A stretch of DNA of 64,000 bases from Nostoc cf. commune SO-36 (GTDB lineage Bacteria > Cyanobacteriota > Cyanobacteriia > Cyanobacteriales > Nostocaceae). The notes under the pieces were generated by a model that had not been told where the DNA came from, did no database searches, and worked only from the letters and a program-made list of their open reading frames with translations. This document shows positions 54,594 to 64,000 of the stretch, one piece after another (the first letter of the stretch is position 1; the number at the start of each line of letters is the position of its first letter). The stretch is from assembly GCF_023734775.1 (NCBI RefSeq), contig NZ_AP025732.1, forward strand, positions 1,742,501 to 1,806,500, in the 5' to 3' direction. Both the position numbers and the translations under genes were made by a program.

Positions 54594-55721
54594 ATGGAAA
54601 TGATGATTGAAGACTTGATGGAGCAATTGATTGAATTGGGTGGCTCGGATATGCATTTATCCGCAGGTTTGCCTCCCTACTTCCGTATCAGTGGCAAACT
54701 CACCCCCATCGGTGAGCATGTATTGACAGCCGATCAATGTCAAAGACTGATTTTTAGTATGCTCAACAACACCCAGCGTAAAACCTTAGAGCAGAACTGG
54801 GAGTTGGATTGTTCTTATGGTGTTAAGGGTTTGGCACGTTTTCGAGTCAATGTCTATAAAGAACGTGGTTCTTATGCTGCTTGCTTACGAGCATTAAGTT
54901 CTAAGATTCCTAACTTTGAAAAATTAGGTTTGCCAGATATCGTGCGGGAAATGACAGATAAACCCAGAGGGCTAATTCTGGTGACAGGCCCTACAGGTTC
55001 CGGGAAGACAACTACCCTAGCGGCAATGATTGACTTGATTAACCGCACCAAGGCAGAGCATATTTTAACGGTGGAAGATCCAATTGAATTTGTCTACGAA
55101 CCAATTAAAAGCTTGGTTCACCAAAGGCAATTGGGTGAAGATACCAAGAGTTTTGCTAATGCTTTGAAAGCAGCTTTGCGGGAAGATCCAGATATTGTTC
55201 TGGTGGGAGAAATGCGCGATTTGGAAACAATTTCTTTGGCGATTTCCGCAGCAGAAACAGGACACTTGGTATTTGGCACTCTCCATACCAGTTCTGCGGC
55301 ACAGACAGTTGACCGGATTATTGACGTTTTCCCCCATGAAAGACAAACCCAGGTGCGGGTGCAGTTATCTAACTCGTTAGTGGCTGTATTTAGCCAAACT
55401 TTGGTGTCCAAGAAAAACCCGAAACCCGGTGAATATGGTCGGGTGATGGCTCAAGAAATTCTGATTGTCACTCCCGCTATTTCCAACTTGATTCGAGAAG
55501 GCAAAACATCTCAAATTTACTCAGCTATTCAAACGGGCGGCAAATTGGGAATGCAAACTCTGGAGAAGGTTTTAGCTGATTTTTACAAAAATGGAACCAT
55601 TTCCTTTGAAGCGGCGATGTCTAAAACTTCTAAGCCAGATGAAATCCAGCGTCTGATTGGTAATTCTACACCGCAAGCAGCCGCAGGTGCGAAAGCTGGG
55701 GCGGCTGCCAAAGCGCATTAA
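54594..55721 (+). CDS. pilT: Type IV pilus retraction ATPase PilT
   Basis: 375 residues. DMHLSAGLPPYFRISG at the N-terminus, Walker A (VTGPTGSGKTTTLAAMIDLI), DPDIVLVGEMRDLETI (Walker B), GHLVFGTLHTSSAAQTVDRI and the C-terminal helices (AISNLIREGKTSQIYSAIQ). It retracts pili, driving twitching and gliding hormogonia. Start ATG follows AAAAGGAAGC. pilC starts 105 bases later. Confidence 0.96.
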   Translation: MEMMIEDLMEQLIELGGSDMHLSAGLPPYFRISGKLTPIGEHVLTADQCQRLIFSMLNNTQRKTLEQNWELDCSYGVKGLARFRVNVYKERGSYAACLRALSSKIPNFEKLGLPDIVREMTDKPRGLILVTGPTGSGKTTTLAAMIDLINRTKAEHILTVEDPIEFVYEPIKSLVHQRQLGEDTKSFANALKAALREDPDIVLVGEMRDLETISLAISAAETGHLVFGTLHTSSAAQTVDRIIDVFPHERQTQVRVQLSNSLVAVFSQTLVSKKNPKPGEYGRVMAQEILIVTPAISNLIREGKTSQIYSAIQTGGKLGMQTLEKVLADFYKNGTISFEAAMSKTSKPDEIQRLIGNSTPQAAAGAKAGAAAKAH

Positions 55722-55825
55722 AAGAACTGGGGAAATAAGGGAGATGAGGAACTAAAGATAAAGTTGCAGTAAATCTTTCCCTTATGTCTCATGCCCAATA
55801 AATAACAACTATTTTGAATTTATTT

Positions 55826-57048
55826 ATGCCAAACTTTGTTGCCCGTGTTCGGGATTCGCAAGGAAAATCTCGAACAGAAAAAATTGTTGCCGAATCCTTA
55901 GTACAAGCTCGTACTAATCTCAGAGATCAAGGTTTTGTAATCCAAGAACTCAAGCAATCTCAAGGATTTCAACCAGATGTTGCCTTCAAAAAATTCCAGA
56001 ATTCCTTAGTTAAGGTTTCTGTGAAAGACAAAGCAGTTTTTTCGCGTCAATTTGCCGTTTTGATGAATGCGGGAGTTGCGATCGTTAGAAGCCTAGGTGT
56101 ACTTTCTGAACAGTGTAGTAATACCAAACTGAAACAAGCCCTTGTGGAAATTAGCAACGATGTTCAAAGCGGAATGAATCTTTCAGACGCAATGCGGAAG
56201 CATCCTGACTGTTTTGATGGATTATATGTGAGTATGATTCAAGCTGGCGAAGTTGGTGGTGTTCTAGACGAAGTATTGAATCGTTTAGCTAAGTTGTTAG
56301 AAGATGTTGCCCGCCTACAAAACCAAATTAAATCAGCATTGTCTTATCCAGTGGTCGTGGGTTTTATCGCAGTTGCTATCTTTCTTGGCATGACCATTTT
56401 TCTCATTCCCATTTTTGCGAAGATTTTTACAGAAATTGGAATATCATTACCGCCTCTAACGCAATTCTTGATGGATGCTAGTAAATTTTTGAGAAGTCCG
56501 AGTGCTTTACTCCTTCTCGCTGGTCTTGTAGGATTTAAATTTGGTTTTACACAATATGGTAAAACTCCTGTTGGCCGCATCACAATTGATCGTTTTTCCT
56601 TGAAAATGCCATTGTTTGGTGACTTAATTCAAAAATCTTCAGTTGCCCGGTTTAGCCGGACTTTTGGTTCTTTGACTCGTTCAGGTGTACCAATTTTAAC
56701 TTGTTTGGAAATTGTCGAGATACATCAGGGAACCAAGTAATTGCCAATGCCATAGACGCAGCCCGTATGGAGATTCAACAAGGAGGTATGATTAGCCTTG
56801 CTTTACAACAAGATGCAGTTTTTCCAGCTATGGCAATTCAGATGATTAGTATTGGAGAAGAAACTGGAGAATTAGATGCAATGTTAATGAAGGTTGCTGA
56901 TTTCTATGAAGATGAAGTCGAGCAAGCTGTAAAAGCAATGACCAGTATTTTAGAACCAGTGATGATTGTAGTTTTAGGGGGAATGGTTGGAACGATTTTG
57001 CTAGCGATGTATCTGCCTATGTTTGCAGTATTTGAAAAGATGGGATAG
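55826..57048 (+). pseudogene. pilC: Type IV pilus inner membrane platform PilC, one frameshift
   Basis: The first frame from ATG 55826 gives MPNFVARVRDSQGKSR and two T2SSF domains (FSRQFAVLMNAGVAIVRSL, FSRTFGSLTRSGVPILTCLEIV). At about 56715 one base seems missing: shifting the frame continues as RDTSGNQVIANAIDAARMEI and on to LAMYLPMFAVFEKMG and the stop at 57048. Total about 405 residues, the usual size. The membrane platform works with PilB and PilT. A real null would abolish pili, so the lesion deserves checking. The open upstream TTG 55814 is not needed. Confidence 0.92.
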
Positions 57049-57077
57049 AGGATTAAAAGTTAAGAGCCATAAGCTAT

Positions 57078-57110
57078 AAGTTAGAAATTAAAACTTTTTA
57101 TTTCTAACTT
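57078..57110 (+). terminator. Hairpin after pilC
   Basis: AAGTTAGAAAT (57078-57088) pairs with ATTTCTAACTT (57100-57110). The 11-bp stem is AT-rich, and TTAACTTCTAACT follows. It may end the pilBTC transcript. Confidence 0.5.
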
Positions 57111-57162
57111 TTAACTTCTAACTGATTAGTTTTATTCTTAATTCGTCACTATTTAATCAACT

Positions 57163-57723
57163 ATGACTGTGCAAAAATCTCACTACGAAGCGAGTTTGGC
57201 AGAGTACAGCAATCATTTAGCTGCGATCGCCTTACTAAAGCAATATCGGCCATACTTGGAGATGATTCCCAGTCTGCGCCGTCCAGATGAAAGTGTTATC
57301 ACTATACCCTTGCCAATTGTCCGGCTTCGCAACACTGCCACAACAGCGCCACAAACAGTTTGCTTACCCTGTGATGTGGCAATTTTAATGTGCGATCCAG
57401 AGTGGAAAGTCAAAACTGGAGCCGAAATTTTAATCTTTATTCATCGTGCTGATGAAGACTTTTCTGATTTGTTAGGACGTTGGCGACAAACCCAAGTTTG
57501 CCTAGACAATGATTATGAGTGGTTGATGCCTCTCCGTCACAGTCATATTTTAAGCGAGGGAGCTAATGTTATATATCCTTTGTTTGTCATTTTTAGTGAG
57601 ACTTTAGAACACATCCAAAGAGGACTTGTGGGAGCTGAACTCCCATTTATTATGCAAACACCAGATTCGCTGCTTGAGGAGAATTTCACACACATTTTCT
57701 CTTCAGAAATTCCCCCAGCTTAG
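57163..57723 (+). CDS. Hypothetical protein
   Basis: 186 residues. Features: HLAAIALLKQYRPYLEMIPSL, VITIPLPIVRLRN, CDVAILMCDPEWKVKTGAEI, LIFIHRADEDFSDLLGRW, YPLFVIFSETLEHI. No helix or signal is seen, and no domain was recognised. It is a complete gene after the pil operon with its own ATG and an in-frame stop, followed by a convergent GH57 gene. Confidence 0.7.
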   Translation: MTVQKSHYEASLAEYSNHLAAIALLKQYRPYLEMIPSLRRPDESVITIPLPIVRLRNTATTAPQTVCLPCDVAILMCDPEWKVKTGAEILIFIHRADEDFSDLLGRWRQTQVCLDNDYEWLMPLRHSHILSEGANVIYPLFVIFSETLEHIQRGLVGAELPFIMQTPDSLLEENFTHIFSSEIPPA

Positions 57724-57788
57724 AAAAAGCTAGCAGTTAGGAGTTATACCAATTCTGTATGAGAATACGCCAAACCACATTAGGACTT

Positions 57789-60023
57789 TTAAGGCACCTC
57801 AATGGGAATCAAAGTATTTTCTGGTAAATAGTTGGAAAAACGCCCTTCATCCGCAAGTACCAAAATTAGCCGTAGGGAATAATCTGGCGGAACTTGTAAG
57901 TCTGCCCACGGTACTGCCAACTCTAAACAACTATTTAAAGCTACTTGAGCGCGGCTGAAACGGGGATGCCATTGATAATTGTCTCCAGCTTCTCGAAATT
58001 GAATCGATTGCGTCAGCAAGTTAACTTCCAGAAGATGGTGGAAATAGTAATTAAGTGGGGCTGCATCTGGTAAATCTGCCAAGGGAATTGGGCTGTTAAC
58101 CATTGTTTTTTCTGGATAGAACCATAGCAAATTTAACTCTGTTGGCAAATCTCGCCCCGGTGCAGCGCCACTTTTAAAGTCCAGTCGCAAATAGAAGTTT
58201 AAGTGATCGACCCCATACCAAAGTCGCTGGATGACGCTGCTATTGTGCATTGTCCCCCGCGCCCCACCTATTTCTATGCGTCCAGCTTTATCCCAATCTT
58301 GTTCATCCCCTTTACCATCAATCACGGGATGAATAAATCCTTGTGGGGTGTGATTTTCTTGCGCTTCGTGGACTTCCACTGGTTGCTTGAGATAGGGCGG
58401 TACAGGTTCATTTAATGCCTTGTAAATGCCAAATAAGTGTTCTCGAAACAACCGATCAAAGATGGCATCCTGATTTGAGGAGTGTCCTGCACCAAACCAC
58501 CAAAACCAGTCAGAACCTTCTGCGGCATACAAAGCTTCCCACGCTTCGGGGTTGTTTTCTTCAGTCGCTTCGGGATGACTTGCAAGCATTTTCCTTGCTT
58601 CTGTCAAGTAATCCCAAGCACGATTTTTGGCAGGATCGCCGATCCAAGTGGTGAAACTGCCATCCACCCAAGAACCACTATGTAGTTGCCCTCCGGGAAT
58701 AGTCGCTGTGGCTGGAAATTCTTCGAGAAATTCGGAGACAGTGACGAGTTTGAGGCGGGGTTCATCGCTCAAACTTTGATATAAAGCTTCTAGGAAGGGT
58801 TTGCCGTCTTGGGGATAAAATTCCCAGCAATTCTCCCCATCCAAGGCGATGGTAACTAGCCAAGGTTGCTCACTGTGACTTTCTCTTTGCATTTTAGCGA
58901 TCGCTTGCAAATGTCCCACTAAGTCCGCGGCTGCCTGTTTTGCTGGCATCGCGCTATAAGTAAAGCCAATCAAATCTGATAATCTGTGGTCACGAAACAC
59001 AATTGACAAGTCACCCTCGGCAGTTTGCAGGCGATAAGGTCGGTACAACAATTCTGGTTGCTCTACATTCCCCGCCCCATCCCGATGAAAAAAGTGTTTC
59101 AGCGTCCACCCTAAGACGGCTTCATCTGAGCATATCCACTTAAATCCTTGGTTAATAATATGTGGAAGTACCGCCGGACTTACTGATTGTTCCGAAGGCC
59201 ACAAACCACGAGGTATCTGTCCAAAGCGGTCTTTATAAAAGTCCCAAGCTTTCCGCAAGTGGCGGGGAATATCTTCTGCCCACTCAAAGCGTTGCTTTGG
59301 TAGTGTCATATTCGGCACAGCTACCCGACCGGAGTTAGTATCAGCGAGCAACGGTAAAATCGGGTGAGTGTAAGGCGTGGTAGTAACTTCTAGCTGTCCC
59401 GTCTCCTGCATTTTCCGATGTTGAGGGATAATGCGGCTGAGAATTTCTCGTTGTTTGGAATAAATGCGCTGGCGATCGCTTAAAGTAAAATTTCGACCCT
59501 TTTTTAACCAAGCAGCAATTTCCGGGTCATCCCAAAACAGCGGATCGATCCAAGCTAAATTGTGCCAAGCTAGCAAATCGCCATAGTCTGGCAATTCCCA
59601 ATTTGCTAAACACCAAGCTTGCCCCTTCTCCTGCCTTTGCTGATACAACTCGGCATAGCGGGGATGAGGGTCAATCAAAGTATGGTGATTGGCATCAAAA
59701 AAGTGTTGGATAATAAATTCGCGCTGTTGCTGGGTAAGTTGTTCATCCGGTGTCAAGCTGGCTGTGAGGTAAGGGTCAAAAGCAGTACCAGCAATATAAT
59801 CTTCGAGTTGCAATATCAACGATGGTACTAAATTCACCGTTTGGTGTAACTTAGGATATCGCTCTAAGAGCAATACCAAATCCAAATAATCTTTAGTCCC
59901 ATGCAAACGTACCCAAGGTAAACGGTACTGCTGACTAGAAGATAGCGAAACGCCGCTGCCAGGAGATTTGTACAGCGGCTGATGTTGATGCCAGATAAAA
60001 GCGATGTAAAGAGGATGGGACAT
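57789..60023 (-). CDS. GH57 family glycoside hydrolase (alpha-amylase/mannosidase-like)
   Basis: 744 residues. GH57 N-terminus IAFIWHQHQPLYKSPG, nucleophile region PRGLWPSEQSVSPAVL, acid region IALDGENCWEFYPQDG. The last 170 residues are an extra beta domain (MHNSSVIQRLWYGVDHLNFYLRLDFKSGAAPG). It acts on alpha-glucans, probably glycogen, in the cytoplasm. It shares the family, but not the architecture, with the 529-residue GH57 protein at 43.9 kb. Confidence 0.92.
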   Translation of the reverse strand: MSHPLYIAFIWHQHQPLYKSPGSGVSLSSSQQYRLPWVRLHGTKDYLDLVLLLERYPKLHQTVNLVPSLILQLEDYIAGTAFDPYLTASLTPDEQLTQQQREFIIQHFFDANHHTLIDPHPRYAELYQQRQEKGQAWCLANWELPDYGDLLAWHNLAWIDPLFWDDPEIAAWLKKGRNFTLSDRQRIYSKQREILSRIIPQHRKMQETGQLEVTTTPYTHPILPLLADTNSGRVAVPNMTLPKQRFEWAEDIPRHLRKAWDFYKDRFGQIPRGLWPSEQSVSPAVLPHIINQGFKWICSDEAVLGWTLKHFFHRDGAGNVEQPELLYRPYRLQTAEGDLSIVFRDHRLSDLIGFTYSAMPAKQAAADLVGHLQAIAKMQRESHSEQPWLVTIALDGENCWEFYPQDGKPFLEALYQSLSDEPRLKLVTVSEFLEEFPATATIPGGQLHSGSWVDGSFTTWIGDPAKNRAWDYLTEARKMLASHPEATEENNPEAWEALYAAEGSDWFWWFGAGHSSNQDAIFDRLFREHLFGIYKALNEPVPPYLKQPVEVHEAQENHTPQGFIHPVIDGKGDEQDWDKAGRIEIGGARGTMHNSSVIQRLWYGVDHLNFYLRLDFKSGAAPGRDLPTELNLLWFYPEKTMVNSPIPLADLPDAAPLNYYFHHLLEVNLLTQSIQFREAGDNYQWHPRFSRAQVALNSCLELAVPWADLQVPPDYSLRLILVLADEGRFSNYLPENTLIPIEVP

Positions 60024-60029
60024 AGAAAT

Positions 60030-60100
60030 AGTTAGGAGTTAAGAATGAGGAGTTAGGAGTTGATTCAAAACTCATAACTCCTAACTCCTAACTCCTAACT
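60030..60100. repeat. Heptanucleotide repeats forming a hairpin
   Basis: Two groups of AACTCCT-type units face each other (AGTTAGGAGTT on the left, AACTCCTAACTCCTAACTCCT on the right). It lies between the NifU-domain gene and the GH57 gene on the minus strand. Confidence 0.75.
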
Positions 60101-60101
60101 T

Positions 60102-60332
60102 TTACACCACTTGCTCAATTTCTGCAATTTCAGGAATCATTTCCTTTAAACGGCGCTCAATACCCATTCTCAGGGTCATTGCAGAACTGGGACAAGAACC
60201 ACAAGCACCTTGCAGCCGCAGTTTTACAACAGGCCCATCAAGTTCTACGAGTTCCACATTGCCGCCATCAGACATGAGATAAGGGCGCATTTCATCTAAG
60301 ACTGTTTCAACGTTGTCAATTGTAAGTTCCAT
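60102..60332 (-). CDS. NifU-domain (Nfu-type) iron-sulfur scaffold
   Basis: 76 residues, only the Nfu domain: [48 protein letters not shown]. The CxxC (CGSC) holds a 4Fe-4S cluster between two subunits and delivers it to photosystem I and other proteins. Cyanobacterial Nfu is a stand-alone domain like this and not tied to nitrogen fixation. ATG 60332 is well placed. Confidence 0.95.
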   Translation of the reverse strand: MELTIDNVETVLDEMRPYLMSDGGNVELVELDGPVVKLRLQGACGSCPSSAMTLRMGIERRLKEMIPEIAEIEQVV

Positions 60333-60836
60333 AGTTTAGACCTGCTAAGTTAATGATGGGGATTGGGCATGGGGCATGGGGCATTGAATAATAATGATCT
60401 CTGTGCCAAATGCGCGGTTAGTCATTAACCATTATCCAAAATTTTGTTTTCCAGCTTTGTTAAATCGATCCTAAATCTAATTGCCGCTAGATTGTCAGGT
60501 GTCAGTTTTTAATGACTTTTGACTAAACCACTGCTGGTCTTAGCAACTTGATATTAGATTAGCTGAACAATTTGTTGTGCAAGCCCTCCTACTCTACTTT
60601 AGCCTTTAAAGTACTGAAGAGAACGCCAGGAGGTGAGGACAAGGAAGGTTTTTTCCCAATACCCCATACTTCTGTACGAGAGGCTGCGCCCTAAGCGTAG
60701 TTATGCCGCAGGCTTTACGGCAACACTCAGTATAAGTGCCCAATATGGTTATTAAAATACTAAAAAATTTTAAAGTTTAAAACTAAAAACTCAGTACTGG
60801 TAATCTTCCAAATAGCCAATGACCAATGACTAATGA
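60333..60836. other. Intergenic region before the NifU-domain gene
   Basis: About 500 bases without a gene. GGGCATGGGGCATGGGGCATTG (7-base repeats) lies near 60365-60386. AATGACTAATGACTAAC is at 60822-60841, next to the histidine kinase stop. No terminator is obvious. Confidence 0.45.
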
Positions 60837-62600
60837 CTAACATTCAGCACTATTTGTTGAGTCGCTATCACCAGATGAAACCAAGACTGGTTGTTGATAT
60901 AGTGGCACGGTGAATGTGACTGTTGAGCCAAGTCCTTCGCCCAGACTATAAAAATGTACCTCGCCACCCATTGCCTCTACTAGCTTCTGGGATATTGCCA
61001 GTCCTAAACCTGTACCGCCGTACTGGCGAGTGCGGGAACCATCCACCTGAGAGAATAATTGAAACAGTTTATCTTGTTTGTCTAAGGAAACACCAATACC
61101 AGTGTCTGCCACACGTACTCTTACCATGCCAGGAAACTGCTGATCTTGAAAGTTCGCCTTTTTGAGTACTAAATCGGCGCTGACGGTAACGCCACCCTCA
61201 TGAGTAAATTTGATGGCATTACCTACCAAATTGAGCATAACTTGTAGCAAGCGTTGGTAGTTGCTTTGGACAATTATTTCATCAGAGGTAGCAGGCATTT
61301 GCATCTGGAAGCTAAGATTTCTCATTTCTGCTTGGGGACGCATATAACGTTCTACATCATTGAATAGCTCATCTAGCTTGACTGGAGCGTAAGTTAACTC
61401 CATTTTGCCAGCTTCAATTTTGGCAATGTCCAAAATATCGTTGATGATATTCAGCAAATGTATCGATAATTGGTGAGCTTCTGACAAAAACTGATTTTGT
61501 TCTTCTGGGTCATCTGCCATCCCTTCCAAAATCAGCTTCAAGAAGCCAATCATGCCATTGAGAGGGGTACGAATTTCATGGGATACATTAGCCAGAAACT
61601 CGCTTTTGAGGCGGGAAGCTTCTTCGGCTTTTTGACGCGCTACTTCTAATTCTTCATATAAAGTAGCATGAGCGATCGCAGTTCCCAATTGATCTGCTGC
61701 TTCTTTTGCCAGTTCTAATTCTGATTCTGTTAATGTGTAGCATTCATCCTGCCAACTCAAGGCAACCAATCCATTAGCCTGGTCTTGATAGCAAGTTGCA
61801 ATCACCAAAGTTTTCTGCCGTCCAGACCCTGCGTATTCAGGCACTTCCATTACAACTGGCTCTAGGGTTGTCAAAGCTTGAGCAAAGGCAGGCTCTGAAG
61901 CTATATCTATTTCTAAGCCAAGCATTGATTTGAGTTCTGCCTGGTGATACTCAGCCTTTACCTCTACTTTTGAGCTAGAGGGCTGATAAGGACAAATAAT
62001 ACAACGCTCTAGCCGCAGTGCTTTCCCCAAACTATCAACTGTTTGCTGCCAAATAATATCTAAATCCAACGTCCGGCGGATATTTCTGGTAATGCGATTT
62101 ACCACTTTTTGGTGTTGCTGCGCTCTTATTGCCACCTCTATTTGTGTGGGCGTTTTTGCTGCCACAGGCACTTGTTTTTTGTTGAGTGTCGCTTGCACTA
62201 ACCGTCCCATCACTAAAACTGTAGTAGCAGTAGTTCCCAAACTCGGCATAATCGGACTAATCACCAATTCCAACTCAAATAATTCCTGATGGTAGCTAAA
62301 CCAACACTGAAACCGTTCTGGCACTAAACTTGTCAGAATTCGGTGCAATCTTTCCAAATAAGTAACCTTATCTACCGGAGCAAAGGTTTGGGTCTGGTTC
62401 AGATCGTCAACTATTTTTTCAGCATTTAACCCCAGGAGTTCGCTGTACTGCCAAAAAAAGGTCAGATACCGCCCTGCCCCATCTTGCGTATACACCAACT
62501 CGGCTCCTAGAGTTGGTAATGAGCTATCAGTTTTACTGGTTATAGATTCCAGATTTGGGGATAATACATTCGGCAATTGGGAATTGGCAGTAATAGTCAT
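60837..62600 (-). CDS. GAF-domain sensor histidine kinase
   Basis: 587 residues. No membrane helix. A PAS-like region (about 30-140) is followed by GAF (LDLDIIWQQTVDSLGKALRLERCIIC, LVALSWQDECYTLTESE) and a coiled coil (EELEVARQKAEEASRLKSEF). H-box NVSHEIRTPLNGMIGF (His near residue 346), N-box LLQVMLNLVGNAIKFTHEGG, G1 RVADTGIGV, F- and G2-boxes (LFQLFSQVDGS, GGTGLGLAISQKL). No receiver domain, so it needs a partner regulator not in the window. Signal unknown. Confidence 0.93.
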   Translation of the reverse strand: MTITANSQLPNVLSPNLESITSKTDSSLPTLGAELVYTQDGAGRYLTFFWQYSELLGLNAEKIVDDLNQTQTFAPVDKVTYLERLHRILTSLVPERFQCWFSYHQELFELELVISPIMPSLGTTATTVLVMGRLVQATLNKKQVPVAAKTPTQIEVAIRAQQHQKVVNRITRNIRRTLDLDIIWQQTVDSLGKALRLERCIICPYQPSSSKVEVKAEYHQAELKSMLGLEIDIASEPAFAQALTTLEPVVMEVPEYAGSGRQKTLVIATCYQDQANGLVALSWQDECYTLTESELELAKEAADQLGTAIAHATLYEELEVARQKAEEASRLKSEFLANVSHEIRTPLNGMIGFLKLILEGMADDPEEQNQFLSEAHQLSIHLLNIINDILDIAKIEAGKMELTYAPVKLDELFNDVERYMRPQAEMRNLSFQMQMPATSDEIIVQSNYQRLLQVMLNLVGNAIKFTHEGGVTVSADLVLKKANFQDQQFPGMVRVRVADTGIGVSLDKQDKLFQLFSQVDGSRTRQYGGTGLGLAISQKLVEAMGGEVHFYSLGEGLGSTVTFTVPLYQQPVLVSSGDSDSTNSAEC

Positions 62601-62773
62601 TAATTGAGTTGGATAGACAAAGGGTGTCCGACCGTAATTTTACTAAAGCTGCTCAAATTTATACATAAATTTTTACAGCTTTTTTGTGTTTGATTGGGTA
62701 TTTCTTGGTGTTCTGGAAACCGGATTGGCAAACTTTACTTTTTTTAACTTCCATTGACAGCTGAGTAATGGGG

Positions 62774-63010
62774 TCAATCGTTCCATTCACCGCGAGGAGG
62801 AACGGGAGTACGCACGGGGGTGCGCGTCAATTCATCATCTCTGAGGATTTCACCACGCAACCACTGGCGAATCGCCACCTCAATGACTTTACTTGGGTCA
62901 TTGGTGAGATGCTGAATTTGCTCTAGTAAATCGGAGTCTAAGCGGACAGCAATTTCTACCTTATCGGTTGGTGTGTTTTCCGCTTCGGTAGTTTTCTCTT
63001 GCATATTCAT
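62774..63010 (-). CDS. Small ribbon-helix-helix-like protein
   Basis: About 78 residues from ATG 63010 (another ATG at 63076 would add 22; ATG 63004 is also possible). VEIAVRLDSDLLEQIQHLTN, DPSKVIEVAIRQWLRGEIL resembles a short RHH DNA-binding unit (strand then two helices) of antitoxin/regulator type. The tail (TPVRTPVPPRGEWND) is polar. No toxin partner is adjacent. Function unknown. Confidence 0.65.
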   Translation of the reverse strand: MNMQEKTTEAENTPTDKVEIAVRLDSDLLEQIQHLTNDPSKVIEVAIRQWLRGEILRDDELTRTPVRTPVPPRGEWND

Positions 63011-63076
63011 AGGTTTATATACTCTGAATTCTCTAAATTGGTTTTGTCTAAAGCTTTGTAAAGTAGTTATATTCAT

Positions 63077-63565
63077 AATTTGGGCTAATTCACTGAAAAA
63101 TCTTCAAGGACGTAGTTAGATAGTTCCCTGAAACAGCACCAAAGTAACAGCTTTAAGTTTTAAATCGCGTTTTTCATATAACTGACTAGACAATTGCCTT
63201 AGAAGTTTTGCCGATAGATCAGTGATTTTGGGTAATTACAGGTGGTAATTGCCCATGATCCCTACATGTACTTATTTACATTTATTGTACGCTCCTAGCT
63301 GTTGAATACTAGCAGCGACAAATAGACTTTCATAATATTCTTAAAAGTCCACCTATTTAGATCGAAAGTTAAAGACGGGGTGAAGAAGGGATTGGGGATT
63401 AGGGATTGGGTATTGGGTACTGGCTATTAGAGATTGGGTTAGGAAAACTCTTCCCCAGTTTCTAATCCCCATTAAAAGCAAGCAGCGTCTTGGCTAAGAA
63501 AGCATTAAAATACATTAAGTAAATTGCTCTTTTAACTTTGGTTGCTGCTAAGGCAAAGATAGTAT
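63077..63565. other. Intergenic region before lepA
   Basis: A run of GGGATTGGGGATTAGGGATT and related heptamers covers 63388-63436, and GGGATTAGAAAC-type sequence near 63455-63470 is inverted to it, giving a hairpin. No gene is seen. The lepA promoter must be in the last 100 bases. Confidence 0.45.
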
Positions 63566-64000
63566 ATGACTGACGTTCCCGCAGTTCGCATTCGCAATTT
63601 TTGTATTATTGCTCACATCGACCACGGGAAATCAACCCTCGCCGATCGCTTGCTACAAGCTACTGGCACTGTTGAAGACCGAAAGATGAAGGAACAGTTT
63701 CTTGACAATATGGATTTGGAACGGGAGCGCGGCATTACAATTAAGCTGCAAGCTGCCCGGATGAATTACACAGCTAAAGATGGTCAGCAATATGTGCTGA
63801 ATTTGATTGATACTCCAGGGCATGTGGATTTTTCTTACGAAGTTTCCCGCTCTCTTGTTGCTTGCGAAGGAGCGCTATTGGTAGTAGATGCGTCCCAAGG
63901 TGTGGAGGCGCAAACTTTGGCTAATGTATATTTAGCCTTGGAGAATAACCTGGAAATTATCCCGGTTTTGAATAAAATTGATTTGCCTGGGGCAGAACCA
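63566..64000 (+). CDS. lepA: Elongation factor 4 (LepA), N-terminal part
   Basis: 145 codons from ATG 63566 to the window edge. It begins with [20 protein letters not shown] and the P-loop HIDHGKSTL, then [11 protein letters not shown] (switch I), [16 protein letters not shown] (G3) and [11 protein letters not shown] (G4). LepA is a ribosomal GTPase that back-translocates tRNAs under stress. The rest of the gene lies beyond the window. It is on the plus strand; the preceding gene is divergent. Confidence 0.97.
   Translation, partial: MTDVPAVRIRNFCIIAHIDHGKSTLADRLLQATGTVEDRKMKEQFLDNMDLERERGITIKLQAARMNYTAKDGQQYVLNLIDTPGHVDFSYEVSRSLVACEGALLVVDASQGVEAQTLANVYLALENNLEIIPVLNKIDLPGAEP

Overview
The window looks like chromosome of a filamentous, heterocyst-forming cyanobacterium of the Nostoc/Anabaena type. 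The evidence is a hetP-family gene with a HetR-type palindrome upstream, cytochrome b6f genes (petC, petA), a tatC/petCA neighbourhood, many GCGATCGC (HIP1) octamers, heptanucleotide tandem repeats in intergenic DNA, and several cyanobacterial Ser/Thr kinase architectures (CHASE2-kinase, kinase-GUN4, YARHG tail). No tRNA, rRNA or CRISPR array was seen.

Layout. 1-0.9 kb: tail of a Ser/Thr kinase cut by the window edge. 0.9-2.4 kb: an IS66-family insertion with a perfect 8-bp target duplication but a frameshifted transposase. 2.4-5.0 kb: a small nitrogenase-associated-domain protein, a decayed cupin gene and a creatininase-family amidohydrolase. 5.1-14.7 kb (minus strand): a CHASE2-kinase and then part of a contractile injection system (CIS): a Pvc16-like terminal protein, sheath, two tube proteins, two related tail-assembly-like proteins, a DUF6760 protein, and an FHA protein whose C-terminus resembles methylglyoxal synthase. 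Two 21-bp minisatellites lie inside and just upstream of this block. No baseplate, spike or ATPase gene is visible. 15.6-20.2 kb (plus strand): histidine kinase, LuxR-type response regulator, a pseudokinase fused to a phosphate-binding-protein-like domain, and a second FHA protein, divergent from the CIS genes and plausibly controlling them.

20.4-29.2 kb: TrpD-like transferase, LCP-family protein, small membrane protein, AI-2E-family transporter, a serpin next to a subtilase, and rpe. 29.2-32.8 kb: a gene-poor stretch with hetP, its long upstream region and the HetR-type palindrome. 32.9-36.8 kb: GH116 glucosidase, SDR oxidoreductase and a small secreted protein. 37-40.5 kb: tatC, a CsaA-like gene, DUF3067, petC and petA, in which the Rieske protein and its Tat exporter sit together. 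40.7-43.7 kb: kinase-GUN4 fusion, Uma2 nuclease, and an overlapping DUF6888/DUF6887 pair. 43.9-45.5 kb: GH57 glucan-branching-type enzyme. 45.6-45.8 kb: a hairpin-rich inverted-repeat element. 45.9-52.0 kb: rsgA, a TusA-like gene, dnaJ, dnaK, grpE. 52.5-57.0 kb: pilB, pilT, pilC for the type IV pilus motor. 57.2-64 kb: an unknown gene, a second GH57 enzyme, a NifU-domain Fe-S protein, a GAF-type histidine kinase, a small RHH-like protein and the start of lepA.

A pattern across the whole window is that otherwise healthy genes carry single-base frameshifts: the first kinase, transposase (three), cupin (two plus a stop), CHASE2-kinase, Pvc16-like gene and pilC. Some sit in homopolymers. Read errors in the assembly and real gene decay both fit, and the sequence alone cannot decide.
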